Source of the DNA: Aeromonas bivalvium
Lineage (GTDB): Bacteria; Pseudomonadota; Gammaproteobacteria; Enterobacterales; Aeromonadaceae
Direction: 5' to 3'
NCBI RefSeq assembly: GCF_000819765.1
Contig: NZ_CDBT01000008.1
Span: forward strand, 414,691-478,690
Length of the DNA stretch: 64,000 bases
Of the stretch, positions 34,808 to 44,742 are shown in pieces. The notes under the pieces are model-generated. The model saw only the letters and a list, made by a program, of their open reading frames with translations. It did no database searches and had not been told where the DNA came from. Every line of letters begins with the position of its first letter. Positions within the stretch are counted from its first letter, which is position 1. A program made the translations under genes and the position numbers.

Positions 34808-36085
34808 TTATGCCAGGGCGGCGGCCAGGGCCTGCTCCAGGGCGTCCAGTCCCTCGTCGATCAGTGCCGGGGCGGCGGTGAGGGGCGCCAGGAAGCGGAT
34901 GACGTTGGCGCGCACCCCGCACGAGAGCAGCACCAGTCCCCGCTTGCCCGCCTCGGCCACCAGCCGTTTGGTGAGTTCGGGATCGGGCTGGCCGGCATCG
35001 CGCCCCTTGACCAGCTCCATGGCCACCATGGCCCCGGGACCGCGGATGTCGCCGATGCAGTCGAACCGCTCGGCCAGCTGGTGCAGCCGCCCCTTGAGCT
35101 GCTCCCCCTGGGCCAGTGCCCGCTGGTTGAGCTGCTCTTCCTCGATGACGTCCAGTACCGCCAGGGCGGCGGCGCAGGCGATGGGGGAGCCGGCATAGGT
35201 GCCGCCTAGTCCCCCCGGCTTGGCGGCGTTCATCACCGCCGCCTTGCCCACCACGGCCGAGAGCGGGAAACCGCCCGCCAGGCTCTTGGCCAGCGTCATG
35301 ATGTCGGGCTCGATGCCGCTGTATTCGGTGGCGAAGGTCTTGCCGGTGCGACAAAACCCGCTCTGGATCTCGTCGCAGATGAGCAGGATGCCGTGCTGGT
35401 CGCAGATCTTGCGCAAGGCTTGCAGGAAGCTGGGGGAGGCGACATAGAAGCCCCCCTCACCCTGCACCGGCTCTATGATGATGGCGGCGACCCGGCCGGG
35501 CTCTATGTCGGCACTGAAGCAGAGATCCAGCGCCCCCAGGGCATCGGCCTCGCTCACCCCCAGGTAATCGCTCGGGAAGGGCAGATGATAGACCTCTCCC
35601 GGGAAGGGGCCGAAGCCGGTCTTGTAGGGCACCACCTTGCCGGTGAGCGCCATGCCCATCATGGTGCGGCCGTGAAAGCCCCCCTTGAAGGCGATGGTGC
35701 CGCTGCGGCCGGTGTGGGCGCGGGCTATCTTGATGGCGTTCTCCACCGCCTCGGCGCCGGTGGAGAGGAAGAGGGTGCGCTTGGGACTGGGGCCGGGCAC
35801 CAGGGCATTGAGCTTTTCGGCCAGTTCGATATAGCCGGGGTAGGGGGTCACCTGAAAACAGGTGTGGCTGAATTTTTCCAGCTGCTCGCGCACCGCCGCC
35901 ACCACCTTGGGGTGGTTGTGGCCTGTGTTGAGCACGGCGATGCCGGAGGCAAAGTCGATGTAGCGGTTGCCCTCCACATCCCACAACTCGGCGTTGTGCG
36001 CCTTGTCGATAAAGACCGGCATCAGGGTGCCGACGCCATTGACCACGGCCGCTTCGCGGCGCGCCTGCCAGGATTGGTTACTCAT
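34808..36085 (-). CDS. gabT: 4-aminobutyrate aminotransferase
   Basis: A 425-residue class III PLP aminotransferase. The glycine-rich cofactor loop is in FLSTGAEAVENAIKIARAHT. LICDEIQSGFCRTGKTFATE carries the PLP-contacting aspartate, and the Schiff-base lysine is in IMTLAKSLAGGFPLSAV. It converts GABA and 2-oxoglutarate to succinate semialdehyde and glutamate. The gene could equally be called puuE, given its place in a putrescine cluster. It is ~140 bp downstream of gabD and probably co-transcribed. Confidence 0.93.
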   Translation of the reverse strand: MSNQSWQARREAAVVNGVGTLMPVFIDKAHNAELWDVEGNRYIDFASGIAVLNTGHNHPKVVAAVREQLEKFSHTCFQVTPYPGYIELAEKLNALVPGPSPKRTLFLSTGAEAVENAIKIARAHTGRSGTIAFKGGFHGRTMMGMALTGKVVPYKTGFGPFPGEVYHLPFPSDYLGVSEADALGALDLCFSADIEPGRVAAIIIEPVQGEGGFYVASPSFLQALRKICDQHGILLICDEIQSGFCRTGKTFATEYSGIEPDIMTLAKSLAGGFPLSAVVGKAAVMNAAKPGGLGGTYAGSPIACAAALAVLDVIEEEQLNQRALAQGEQLKGRLHQLAERFDCIGDIRGPGAMVAMELVKGRDAGQPDPELTKRLVAEAGKRGLVLLSCGVRANVIRFLAPLTAAPALIDEGLDALEQALAAALA

Positions 36086-36224
36086 CTGATTGTCTCCCTT
36101 CGGGGCTTGCCCCGGCTAAACCTGGGCCGGCAGGCTGAATACCGGCCCCCGTCCTTGGTGCTGTCCTCTCTCGCTGGCGGATTGTCGCCGCAAGATTGAA
36201 TTTAATATCTTTTTATTTGGTTTT

Positions 36225-37688
36225 TTATGCAATGGAGCCGAAGCAGAGATACTTGGTTTCCAGGTATTCGTCGAGCCCTTCCGCCGCCCCTTCCCGCCCC
36301 AGTCCCGACTCCTTGATGCCGCCAAAGGGGGCCAGCTCGGTGGAGATGATCCCCTCGTTGATGCCGACCATGCCGTATTCGAGGCGTTCGGCGACCCGCC
36401 ACACCCGGGCGATGTCGCGGCCATAGAAGTAGGCCGCCAGCCCATAGGGGGTGTCGTTGGCCAGGGCGATCGCCTCATCCTCGCTCTCAAAGCGCACCAG
36501 AGGCGCGACCGGGCCGAAGATCTCCTCCTGCAGTATGGGGTTGTCGCCCCTGACCTCGGCCAAGATGGTCGGATGGTAGAAGAGGGGGCCGGCCTCATGG
36601 GCCTCGCCGCCGACCAGCACTTGGGCCCCGGCGGCCCTGGCCTGATCCACCAGGCTGGCGACCTTGTCGGCGGCCGCCTGATTGATGAGGGGGCCAATCT
36701 GGGTGCCTTCGCCAAGACCGTCCCCCACCTTGAAGGCCCGCACGGCCTCGGCCAGTCTGGTGGAGAAGGCGTCGTAGACGGAAGATTGCACCAGGATACG
36801 GTTGGCACAGACGCAGGTCTGACCCGCATTGCGGTACTTGGAGGCCAGGGCCCCCGCCACGGCGGCGTCGAGATCCGCATCGTCGAACACGATGAAGGGG
36901 GCATTGCCGCCCAGCTCCAGAGAGAGCCGCTTCATGGTGTCGGCACATTGGCGCATCAACAGCTTGCCGATGCGGGTGGAGCCGGTGAAGGAGAGCTTGC
37001 GCACCAGGGGATTGGCGCAGAACTCGTCCCCCACGGCGGCGGCCTGATGGGAGGTGACTATGTTGAGCACCCCGGCCGGGATCCCGGCTTGCTCGGCCAG
37101 TTCGGCCAGGGCCAGGGCGCACAGGGGCGTCTCGGCGGCAGGCTTGATGACGATGGTGCAACCGGCGGCCAGCGCCGGGCCCGCCTTGCGGGTGATCATG
37201 GCGATGGGGAAGTTCCAGGGAGTGATGGCGGCCACCACCCCGACCGGCTGCTTGATGGTGGCCAGACGGCGGTCGCCGCTGAAGCCGGGAATGGTGCGGC
37301 CATAGGCGCGCTTGCCCTCCTCGGCGAACCACTGGATGAAGCTGGCGCCGTAGGCGACCTCCCCCTTGGCCTCGGCCAGGGGCTTGCCCTGCTCCCGGGT
37401 CATCAGGCGTGCCAGCTCATCCTGGTGCGCCATGATGAGCTCATACCAGCGGCTGAGCCTGGCGCCGCGCTCCTTGGCGGTGAGGGCGGCCCAGGCCGGC
37501 TGGGCGGCGTGGGCCGCCTCGATGGCGGCCTGGGCATCGGCGCCGTCCATGTCCGGTACCCGGGTGATGAGCTCCCCGGTGGCGGGGTTGCTGACCTCGA
37601 ACTGGCGGCCGCTGTGGGCCTGACACCAGCGACCATCTATATAGGCAAGGGAGTGAGTCAGGGGGGCGAGCTGGGCTGTGTGTGACAT
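36225..37688 (-). CDS. gabD: succinate-semialdehyde dehydrogenase
   Basis: A 487-residue aldehyde dehydrogenase of usual length for GabD. The cofactor region PWNFPIAMITRKAGPALAAG, the general-base glutamate in LSLELGGNAPFIVFDDADL and the catalytic cysteine in YRNAGQTCVCANRILVQ are present. It oxidises succinate semialdehyde to succinate with NAD(P)+, completing GABA breakdown started by the adjacent gabT. It is divergent from puuB. It might also serve as the gamma-glutamyl-aminobutyraldehyde dehydrogenase of the Puu route, which no other gene here supplies. Confidence 0.93.
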   Translation of the reverse strand: MSHTAQLAPLTHSLAYIDGRWCQAHSGRQFEVSNPATGELITRVPDMDGADAQAAIEAAHAAQPAWAALTAKERGARLSRWYELIMAHQDELARLMTREQGKPLAEAKGEVAYGASFIQWFAEEGKRAYGRTIPGFSGDRRLATIKQPVGVVAAITPWNFPIAMITRKAGPALAAGCTIVIKPAAETPLCALALAELAEQAGIPAGVLNIVTSHQAAAVGDEFCANPLVRKLSFTGSTRIGKLLMRQCADTMKRLSLELGGNAPFIVFDDADLDAAVAGALASKYRNAGQTCVCANRILVQSSVYDAFSTRLAEAVRAFKVGDGLGEGTQIGPLINQAAADKVASLVDQARAAGAQVLVGGEAHEAGPLFYHPTILAEVRGDNPILQEEIFGPVAPLVRFESEDEAIALANDTPYGLAAYFYGRDIARVWRVAERLEYGMVGINEGIISTELAPFGGIKESGLGREGAAEGLDEYLETKYLCFGSIA

Positions 37689-37887
37689 GGGGGCCTCGGC
37701 GGTGGATTCAGGAGATCCCGGCCTGGACTCAGGGCCCGGTTCGGGACATCAGGCTGTATAGAATAATAAGCACTGGATGACCATAATGGCCGCCGTTTTG
37801 TTTTTCAAGTGTTAAATGCGGTTGCCCGGGGCGGTGATGGCGTGCTAGAAGTGGTGCCAGGGACATCAATTGCGGGCTTGGGTGTGC

Positions 37888-37899
37888 AAAATAATGAAC
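37888..37899. promoter_or_regulatory. possible PuuR-type site in gabD/puuB divergent region
   Basis: AAAATAATGAAC resembles the E. coli PuuR half-site as I recall it (AAAATATAATGAACA) but is shorter by some bases. It lies in the 322-bp divergent region. No puuR gene is in the window. This is weak evidence. Confidence 0.25.
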
Positions 37900-38010
37900 G
37901 GGCTGGGTGATTGGCCTCGTTCGCTCGGCGCCCCTGCTGCCCCCGGGAAGCGGCCAGGCAAGGCCCTTCTCGCCACTCATCAAGTCAAGCCGTGTGAGGA
38001 TAGAGGGATC

Positions 38011-39288
38011 ATGACCGAACATGTGAAGAGTTACTACGCCGCCAGCGCCAACCAGCATGCGCCTTTCCCCACCCTGGATGAGCAGATCGAATGCGATGTC
38101 TGCGTCATAGGGGCGGGTTACACCGGCCTCTCCAGCGCCCTGCATCTGGTGGAGAAGGGGTACAAGGTGGTAGTGCTGGAGGCGGCCAGGGTCGGCTTTG
38201 GCGCCAGTGGCCGCAACGGCGGCCAGATAGTCAACTCCTACAGCCGCGACATCGACACCATAGAGGCGAGCTGCCCGCCGGATCAGGCCAGGCTGCTCGG
38301 CTCCATGCTGTTTGAGGGGGGCGACATCATCCGCGAGCGCATCCAGCGCTACAACATCCAGTGCGACCTGCAGCAGGGCGGGGTCTTCGCCGCCGAGACC
38401 GAGAAGCAGCTCCATGAGCTCAAGGCCCAATACGCCCGCTGGCAGCGGTGGGGCAACGACCAGCTGGAACTGCTCGATGCCAAGGGGGTGCGCGAGGTGG
38501 TGGCGAGCGATCGCTACGTCGGCGCCCTGCTCGACAAGCGCGGCGGTCATATCCATCCCCTCAACCTGGCGCTGGGGGAGGCGGAAGCCATCCGCATGCA
38601 GGGGGGCAAGATCTTCGAGCAATCCGCCGTCACCAGCATCACCCCGGGCCAGAGCGCCCTGGTGAAGACGGCCAAGGGGGCGGTGAAGGCGCGCTTCGTG
38701 GTGGTGGCCGGCAACGCCTATCTGGGCAACCTGGTGCCCGAGCTCGCCGGCAAGAGCATGCCCTGCGGCACCCAGGTGATCGCCACCGAGGTGCTGGGGG
38801 AGGAGCGGGCCCGCGCCCTGCTGCCGCAAAACTACTGCCTGGAGGATTGCAACTACCTGCTCGACTACTACCGCACCACCGGCGATCACCGTCTGCTCTA
38901 TGGCGGCGGCGTCGTCTATGGGGCGCGGGATCCGGCGGACATAGCGCGGCTGATCATCCCCAAGATGCTGAAAACCTTCCCGCAACTGGCGGACGTCAAG
39001 GTGGAGTACACCTGGACCGGCAACTTCCTGCTCACCCTGTCGCGCCTGCCCCAGTTTGGCCGCATCGGCCACAACATCTACTACATGCAGGGCTACAGCG
39101 GCCACGGCGTGACCTGTACCCATCTGGCGGGCAAGCTGCTCTCCGAGGTGCTGAGCGGCCAGGCGGAGCGCTTCGATGCCTTTGCCAAACTCCCCCACTA
39201 CCCCTTCCCCGGCGGCCGCCTGTTCCGTATCCCCTTCACCGCCGCCGGCGCCGCCTGGTACACCCTGCGCGATCGCCTGGGGGTATAA
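38011..39288 (+). CDS. puuB: gamma-glutamylputrescine oxidoreductase
   Basis: A 425-residue FAD-dependent DAO-type oxidase, the same size as E. coli PuuB (426). The dinucleotide-binding motif CVIGAGYTGLSSALHLVEKG is near residue 30, then VGFGASGRNGGQIVNSYSRD. The C-terminal FAD motif is in IYYMQGYSGHGVTCTHLAGK. It oxidises the gamma-glutamyl derivative of putrescine to the aldehyde with H2O2 formation. The ATG at 38011 fits the family start; the frame extends to 37870 without support. puuA and puuD are not seen nearby. Its 3' end and terminator are duplicated downstream. Confidence 0.93.
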   Translation: MTEHVKSYYAASANQHAPFPTLDEQIECDVCVIGAGYTGLSSALHLVEKGYKVVVLEAARVGFGASGRNGGQIVNSYSRDIDTIEASCPPDQARLLGSMLFEGGDIIRERIQRYNIQCDLQQGGVFAAETEKQLHELKAQYARWQRWGNDQLELLDAKGVREVVASDRYVGALLDKRGGHIHPLNLALGEAEAIRMQGGKIFEQSAVTSITPGQSALVKTAKGAVKARFVVVAGNAYLGNLVPELAGKSMPCGTQVIATEVLGEERARALLPQNYCLEDCNYLLDYYRTTGDHRLLYGGGVVYGARDPADIARLIIPKMLKTFPQLADVKVEYTWTGNFLLTLSRLPQFGRIGHNIYYMQGYSGHGVTCTHLAGKLLSEVLSGQAERFDAFAKLPHYPFPGGRLFRIPFTAAGAAWYTLRDRLGV

Positions 39289-39316
39289 GCCGGTTCCCCT
39301 TCGGGTACCCAAACAT

Positions 39317-39347
39317 CAAGGCCACCTCGGAGTGGCCTTGGTTTTTT
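39317..39347 (+). terminator. terminator of puuB
   Basis: Arms CAAGGCCAC/GTGGCCTTG and a T-run; an identical second terminator lies at 39501-39531. Confidence 0.85.
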
Positions 39348-39400
39348 GATGGTTTTCTCAAGGTGATTGCGGCGAATCGGGCTTGAACGCGGCACTCAAA

Positions 39401-39416
39401 AAGGTGGGTGTCCCAA
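39401..39416 (+). repeat. GGTGGGTGTCCCA-type dispersed repeat, copy 4
   Basis: AAGGTGGGTGTCCCAAG at the edge of the first duplicated unit; same core as copies 1-3 but on the opposite strand. Confidence 0.8.
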
Positions 39417-39584
39417 GATGCCTCTTCACCGCCGCCGCCTGTTACACCCTGCGCGACCGCCTGGGGGTATAAGCCGGTTCCCCTTCGGGTACCCAAACAC
39501 CAAGGCCACCTCGGAGTGGCCTTGGTTTTTTGCTGGTTTTCTCAAGGTGGTTGCGGCAAATCGGGCTTGAACGCGGCACTCAAA

Positions 39585-39600
39585 AAGGTGGGTGTCCCAA
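39585..39600 (+). repeat. GGTGGGTGTCCCA-type dispersed repeat, copy 5
   Basis: AAGGTGGGTGTCCCAAATTC, at the end of the second duplicated unit. Confidence 0.8.
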
Positions 39601-39711
39601 ATTCTTATTGCTGTTTTTATGATCAGTTCAATTATTTCATTGCTGGCATCGCTTGGAAATGTAATCTGTTCACTGATAAGGCCATTGTTTTGAAGGTCTT
39701 TGAGCGCTTAA

Positions 39712-39729
39712 AAAGGTGGGTGTCCCAAG
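39712..39729 (+). repeat. GGTGGGTGTCCCA-type dispersed repeat, copy 6
   Basis: AAAGGTGGGTGTCCCAAG. The ~110 bp between copies 5 and 6 is AT-rich and encodes nothing I can support. Similar repeats thus bracket an AT-rich insert just before the small gene at 39812. Confidence 0.8.
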
Positions 39730-39811
39730 ATGCTTGCAAAATGCCTCGCGGAACATGAGCTCGTGTTACTTTGGGTGTTATGTATACATAAAAACTTAAA
39801 AGGACTGTTAT

Positions 39812-40075
39812 ATGGCTGCAAGTGACGAATGGGAAATTCAATACTTAACCGAATCTGGGTGGGTTATTGGTGGCTACAAACTTGATTGTGGTGACCAAAA
39901 GAATGATGCACAACCTGAAGGGGCTGTAATGTGGGTACGCCGTCATGTCATCGTTGGTAAGTTAGGTGCTCCATCGTCAATGAGAGTTAATGACTCGCGA
40001 AGTAATCTTATCCAAGATGTCGAGACGATTAATGCTTTGCTATTAAAGTATGGCGAACCGCAGTTTGGTGTGTAG
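39812..40075 (+). CDS. small hypothetical protein, AT-rich
   Basis: An 87-residue protein with AAGGA upstream of the ATG. Two parts are visible: EWEIQYLTESGWVIGGYKLD and AVMWVRRHVIVGKLGAPSSM. No signal or membrane segment, and no family I recognise. Codons are AT-rich compared with both neighbours and the gene lies directly after three dispersed repeats, so it was probably acquired. It is a stand-alone gene. Confidence 0.6.
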   Translation: MAASDEWEIQYLTESGWVIGGYKLDCGDQKNDAQPEGAVMWVRRHVIVGKLGAPSSMRVNDSRSNLIQDVETINALLLKYGEPQFGV

Positions 40076-40087
40076 CTGTACATATGG

Positions 40088-40110
40088 AAAAAAACCGCCC
40101 GTTGGGCGGT
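40088..40110. terminator. hairpin between 87-residue gene and SRPBCC gene
   Basis: Arms ACCGCCC/GGGCGGT preceded by eight A on the plus strand, so it is a good rho-independent terminator for the minus-strand gene at 40136. Confidence 0.8.
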
Positions 40111-40135
40111 GTTGTTGACTGCAAGAGCGGCGGTC

Positions 40136-40636
40136 TTATTGCGCGAGGGACTTGAGCTGTTGGCCGCTGGGGGGGTTGTGCCAGTCGATGGGGCCGTGGG
40201 TGAAGCGGTATTGCAGGCGGGGCAGCACGGTTTCCAGCCATTCGCGGCGAAAGTAGGCGTAACCTTCGTCCCAGTCCGGGTCGTTGGCCCAGCCGGTTTG
40301 CAGCAGATGGAGGCGGGTCCCCTGACCTTCGGGTACGAAGCGCAGGCTGACCTGGGTCTTCTGCTGACGCACATGGGGCAGGTGGGGGGGGAAGTTCCAG
40401 CTAAAACTGAGCAGGTCATGGGGCATGACGGCCATGACCCGGCACCCCTCGCTGCCACGCTCGCCAAGGGGGGCATCGGGGCGAAAATAGATCTCGAACG
40501 GGCCATTGGGCTCGGCCACCACCAGACACTCGGGGGCGAGGAAGCTGCGCAGCCCGCTCTCCGTGGTCCAGGCATGCCAGACATCGTCTAGGTGAGCCGG
40601 AATAAAGATGTTACCTTCAATCTGCTTGTTATCCAT
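40136..40636 (-). CDS. SRPBCC (AHSA1-like) domain protein
   Basis: A 166-residue protein of the START/AHSA1 ligand-binding fold. It starts with IFIPAHLDDVWHAWTTESGL, which is typical of the family, followed by FLAPECLVVAEPNGPFEIYF and LLSFSWNFPPH. The C-terminal helix includes FRREWLETVLPRLQYRFTHG. Such proteins bind small hydrophobic ligands; no specific role is known here. It is cytoplasmic. It is divergent from the GNAT gene. Confidence 0.82.
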   Translation of the reverse strand: MDNKQIEGNIFIPAHLDDVWHAWTTESGLRSFLAPECLVVAEPNGPFEIYFRPDAPLGERGSEGCRVMAVMPHDLLSFSWNFPPHLPHVRQQKTQVSLRFVPEGQGTRLHLLQTGWANDPDWDEGYAYFRREWLETVLPRLQYRFTHGPIDWHNPPSGQQLKSLAQ

Positions 40637-40800
40637 GGTCGGTCAACCTCACTTATCCGTAGGCGGGACCCGGGCAGTATAGCCCGCCCGTTGTTCAAAT
40701 TAACAGCAGCGGATGCGGGGGAACCGGAACCTGTCACCTGGCTGGGGTAAGCTGATGGCTGGCGGCACGTTGCAGAGTGTGATGGAAGGGAGAGAGGCCG

Positions 40801-41223
40801 ATGATCAGAGCCATGACACAGGCGGATGTGACACCCTTGTCCCATCTGTTTCAAAAGGGGCGTCGTCAGACGTTTCACTGGGTAGAGCCTTCGCAATTTG
40901 CGTTGGCGGATTTTGCCGAGCAGACCCGTGGCGAGCGGGTCTGGGTCGCGGAGCAGGGAGGCAGCCCCTGCGGCTTCATCGCCGTCTGGGCGCCGGAGCG
41001 CTTCGTTCATCACCTCTATGTCTCCGCCGACTGGCATGGCCAGGGGGTGGGACGCGCCCTGCTGGAGCGGGCGCTGGCCGAGCTGCCAAGGCCGGTCTCC
41101 CTCAAGGTGGCCGTTCATAACACCACGGCCATCGCCTTCTATCGCCGGCTCGGCTGGGAGCCGACCGAGGAGACGGGCCTGTGCGAGGTGACGGGCCCCT
41201 GGCGCAGGCTCTGCCTCTATTGA
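40801..41223 (+). CDS. GNAT family N-acetyltransferase
   Basis: A 140-residue GNAT. The beta4 strand/motif A is HHLYVSADWHGQGVGRALLE, with the Q-G-V-G-R acetyl-CoA pyrophosphate loop. The C-terminal motif B is NTTAIAFYRRLGWEPTEETG. GAGAGG lies upstream of the ATG. The acceptor is unknown. A terminator follows (41247-41274). Confidence 0.88.
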   Translation: MIRAMTQADVTPLSHLFQKGRRQTFHWVEPSQFALADFAEQTRGERVWVAEQGGSPCGFIAVWAPERFVHHLYVSADWHGQGVGRALLERALAELPRPVSLKVAVHNTTAIAFYRRLGWEPTEETGLCEVTGPWRRLCLY

Positions 41224-41246
41224 GGGGTTGCCTTGGGATGCAAACG

Positions 41247-41274
41247 AAAAGGGTTACCCTGGGGTAACCCTTTT
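41247..41274. terminator. bidirectional terminator
   Basis: 12-bp arms AAAAGGGTTACC/GGTAACCCTTTT, between convergent GNAT and bglA. Confidence 0.85.
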
Positions 41275-41297
41275 GCATGCAGGGGCACGGCCTGGTC

Positions 41298-42746
<1,449 letters not shown>

Positions 42747-42916
42747 TCAAAGGCGCCAATATGGCGTCGTCTGGCCATACCTCGCCGCGAGATACCGAGC
42801 CGGGCCCGGGCTGGGGACGAGGTGAGATGGCAAGAGGTTAGCAAAGCAAACAAGAAAGTCACGATATAACGAGACAGGCATTTCGTGACCTGTCACACCG
42901 AAAAAACAGCCTGTTT

Positions 42917-43651
42917 TCAAGGGATTGAATGGGCGGTCAGACGCCTGCCGATGGCCTCGAGAATATACAGGACCGGTACCTGGGTCGTTATATCGTGCTG
43001 CTGTCCCACCAATAACTGCGGCATATGGTAGGAGAGATTGAAATCGGCAATTTTGGCCAGGGAGCAGGTCTCGCTATTGGTGATGCTGATGAGTCTGCAT
43101 TTATGAAAACTGAAGTTTTGCGCCAGTTTTAAAATATCCGGCGTCTCCCCCGAGACGGAAAGAATAATGGCGACCGCATTGTTGAAGGTGTCCGTACTGA
43201 TGGGGTAATAGGGATCGTCGATATGATTGCTGAATTTGCCGACGTTGGAGAAGAAACGGGCCCCGTATTTGCCGAGGGAGCCAGAGGTGCCCGCCCCGAC
43301 GAGCAAGACCCGGTCGGCATTGGCGACCAGGGCGGCGGCCTGGTCGATCAGGGCTTCGAATTCGGGGTTGTTGATGCTCTTGAAGAAGCTCATCAGCTCG
43401 TTGACCCCGAAGCGTGCGACCGACTGGGCCTCCTGCTCCAGGGAGAGCTTGAAGCGGATCCGAAACTCGGAGAAACCCTCGCAGCCCAGCTTCTTGCAAA
43501 AACGCAGCACTGTGGTGGTCGAGACCCCGGCCGCCTCTGCCAGCTCACGGATCCGCATGAAGGGGACCTGCTCCCTGTGCTTGATGACATAGTGGTAGAC
43601 CATCAGCTCCAGCTCGTTGAAGGTGGAGAGGGAGAGGTGATTGAACATCAT
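42917..43651 (-). CDS. RpiR/MurR family transcriptional regulator
   Basis: A 244-residue protein. The N-terminal ~80 residues form an RpiR helix-turn-helix (MRIRELAEAAGVSTTTVLRF, CKKLGCEGFSEFRIRFKLSL). A SIS sugar-phosphate-binding domain follows (LLVGAGTSGSLGKYGARFFS, AIILSVSGETPDILKLAQNF). Such proteins sense a phosphorylated sugar. Because it is directly upstream of bglA, I infer that it controls phospho-beta-glucoside use. The start is the ATG at 43651 or the next codon; both have weak ribosome-binding sites. Confidence 0.88.
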   Translation of the reverse strand: MMFNHLSLSTFNELELMVYHYVIKHREQVPFMRIRELAEAAGVSTTTVLRFCKKLGCEGFSEFRIRFKLSLEQEAQSVARFGVNELMSFFKSINNPEFEALIDQAAALVANADRVLLVGAGTSGSLGKYGARFFSNVGKFSNHIDDPYYPISTDTFNNAVAIILSVSGETPDILKLAQNFSFHKCRLISITNSETCSLAKIADFNLSYHMPQLLVGQQHDITTQVPVLYILEAIGRRLTAHSIP

Positions 43652-43732
43652 GGGTGCCGCTCGCTGGGGTGCCGGAAGGGGGCATGATGGCAATGATGTC
43701 TCCCCTTGTAAATTGGAACCTGGGGAGGGAGC

Positions 43733-43777
43733 TTGATCATTTCAACTGCTCTTGTATAGTTGAATCAATGAAATGAT
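43733..43777 (+). promoter_or_regulatory. arsR promoter with overlapping ArsR operator
   Basis: A -35 TTGATC (43733-43738) and -10 TATAGT (43755-43760) are 16 bp apart. Two nested inverted repeats cover them: ATCATTTCA...TGAAATGAT (43736-43744 and 43769-43777) and TTCAAC...GTTGAA (43741-43746 and 43759-43764). This is the expected place for the ArsR-family repressor to block transcription. Confidence 0.6.
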
Positions 43778-43791
43778 TGCAGAGGTTCCAG

Positions 43792-44160
43792 ATGAACAAA
43801 GAGATCGCCACCAAGGTATTCGAGTCCCTCGCATCCGGCATTCGCCTCGATGTATGGCGTCTGCTGGTCAAGGCCGGACTGGAGGGCCAGGTTGCCGGCC
43901 AGCTGGCCAGCGAGCTGGACATTGCTCCCAACACCCTGTCGTTTCACCTCAAGGCCATGCTGCACGCGGGCCTGCTCTCGGTGGAGCAGGAGGGACGTTT
44001 CTTGCGCTATCGCGCCAACATTCCCCTGATGCTGGAGCTTATTGGTTACCTCACCGAGGAGTGCTGCGCCGGTCATCCGGAGGCCTGCGGTCTGGCGGAG
44101 ATCCATCCCCAGGGCGCCAATGGTCAGCCGCGTTCGCCCTGTTGCGACGAGTCGTGCTGA
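43792..44160 (+). CDS. arsR: arsenic-responsive ArsR repressor
   Basis: A 122-residue winged-helix protein. LASGIRLDVWRLLVKAGLEG and QLASELDIAPNTLSFHLKAM form the DNA-binding helices. Lone cysteines cluster at the C-terminus (LTEECCAGHPEAC and SPCCDESC), as in the ArsR type with a C-terminal As(III) site rather than the ELCVCDL motif of E. coli. On binding arsenite it should release the operator just upstream. It leads an operon through acr3. The ATG at 43792 has AGAGG upstream. Confidence 0.92.
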   Translation: MNKEIATKVFESLASGIRLDVWRLLVKAGLEGQVAGQLASELDIAPNTLSFHLKAMLHAGLLSVEQEGRFLRYRANIPLMLELIGYLTEECCAGHPEACGLAEIHPQGANGQPRSPCCDESC

Positions 44161-44234
44161 CGCCCGCCCGGCACCGCCGCATCGAGCCCCCATTCCCCCT
44201 CCCATCCTGACGAGACATGGAGCCACTGCTTATC

Positions 44235-44732
44235 ATGCACCCCTTTGACATCCTGAACCTGGACAATGGCGCCCGCCTTGTCTTCACCCCCTGTCCCGGC
44301 ACCAGGGAGGCTTCCCTGCAGGACTCCCTCAAGACCCTGCAAGCCGCCGGAGCGGATGCCGTGATCACCCTGATGCCGAATACCGAGCTGGCGCGGTTCA
44401 AGGCCGATGCCTTGCCCGCCGAGTGCGAGGCATTGGGACTGGCCTGGTTCCAGCTACCAGTGGAGGACGATTGCGCCCCCGAAGCACCGTTTGCCGAAGC
44501 CTTTGCCAACCACAAGGCGGATCTGCTGGCGCGTCTGGCGGCAGGTCAGACCCTGGCCATTCATTGCCGTGGCGGCTCGGGACGGACCGGACTGATGGCG
44601 GCCATCCTGCTGCTGGAGGCGGGTTACGCCCCCACCGCTGTCAAGACGCTGGTGCAAGGGCTGCGCCCCAAGGCACTGACATTGGCGCCCCACGTCGACT
44701 ACCTCAACAACCACTACTCATTCGCCGATTAA
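44235..44732 (+). CDS. protein-tyrosine/dual-specificity phosphatase-like protein of ars operon
   Basis: A 165-residue protein with the P-loop [20 protein letters not shown], nucleophile near C111, the C(X)5R pattern of cysteine phosphatases. I chose the ATG at 44235 ([19 protein letters not shown]); an ATG 18 bp earlier is possible. Because it is in an arsenic operon without a separate ArsC, it may act on arsenate or on a phosphoprotein; the sequence alone does not tell. It is 10 bp before gap. Confidence 0.83.
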   Translation: MHPFDILNLDNGARLVFTPCPGTREASLQDSLKTLQAAGADAVITLMPNTELARFKADALPAECEALGLAWFQLPVEDDCAPEAPFAEAFANHKADLLARLAAGQTLAIHCRGGSGRTGLMAAILLLEAGYAPTAVKTLVQGLRPKALTLAPHVDYLNNHYSFAD

Positions 44733-44742
44733 GGAAAACAGC

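Larger units (their letters stand above)
39239..39606. repeat. 184-bp tandem duplication of the puuB 3' end, terminator and dispersed repeat
   Basis: The end of puuB (from about TACACCCTGCGCGA), its hairpin terminator and one GGTGGGTGTCCCA repeat occur twice with an exact 184-bp period (39259 and 39443; 39401 and 39585). A few substitutions separate the copies. The second copy has no complete gene. Each copy contains the terminator arms CAAGGCCAC/GTGGCCTTG plus T-run (39317-39347 and 39501-39531). Confidence 0.9.
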
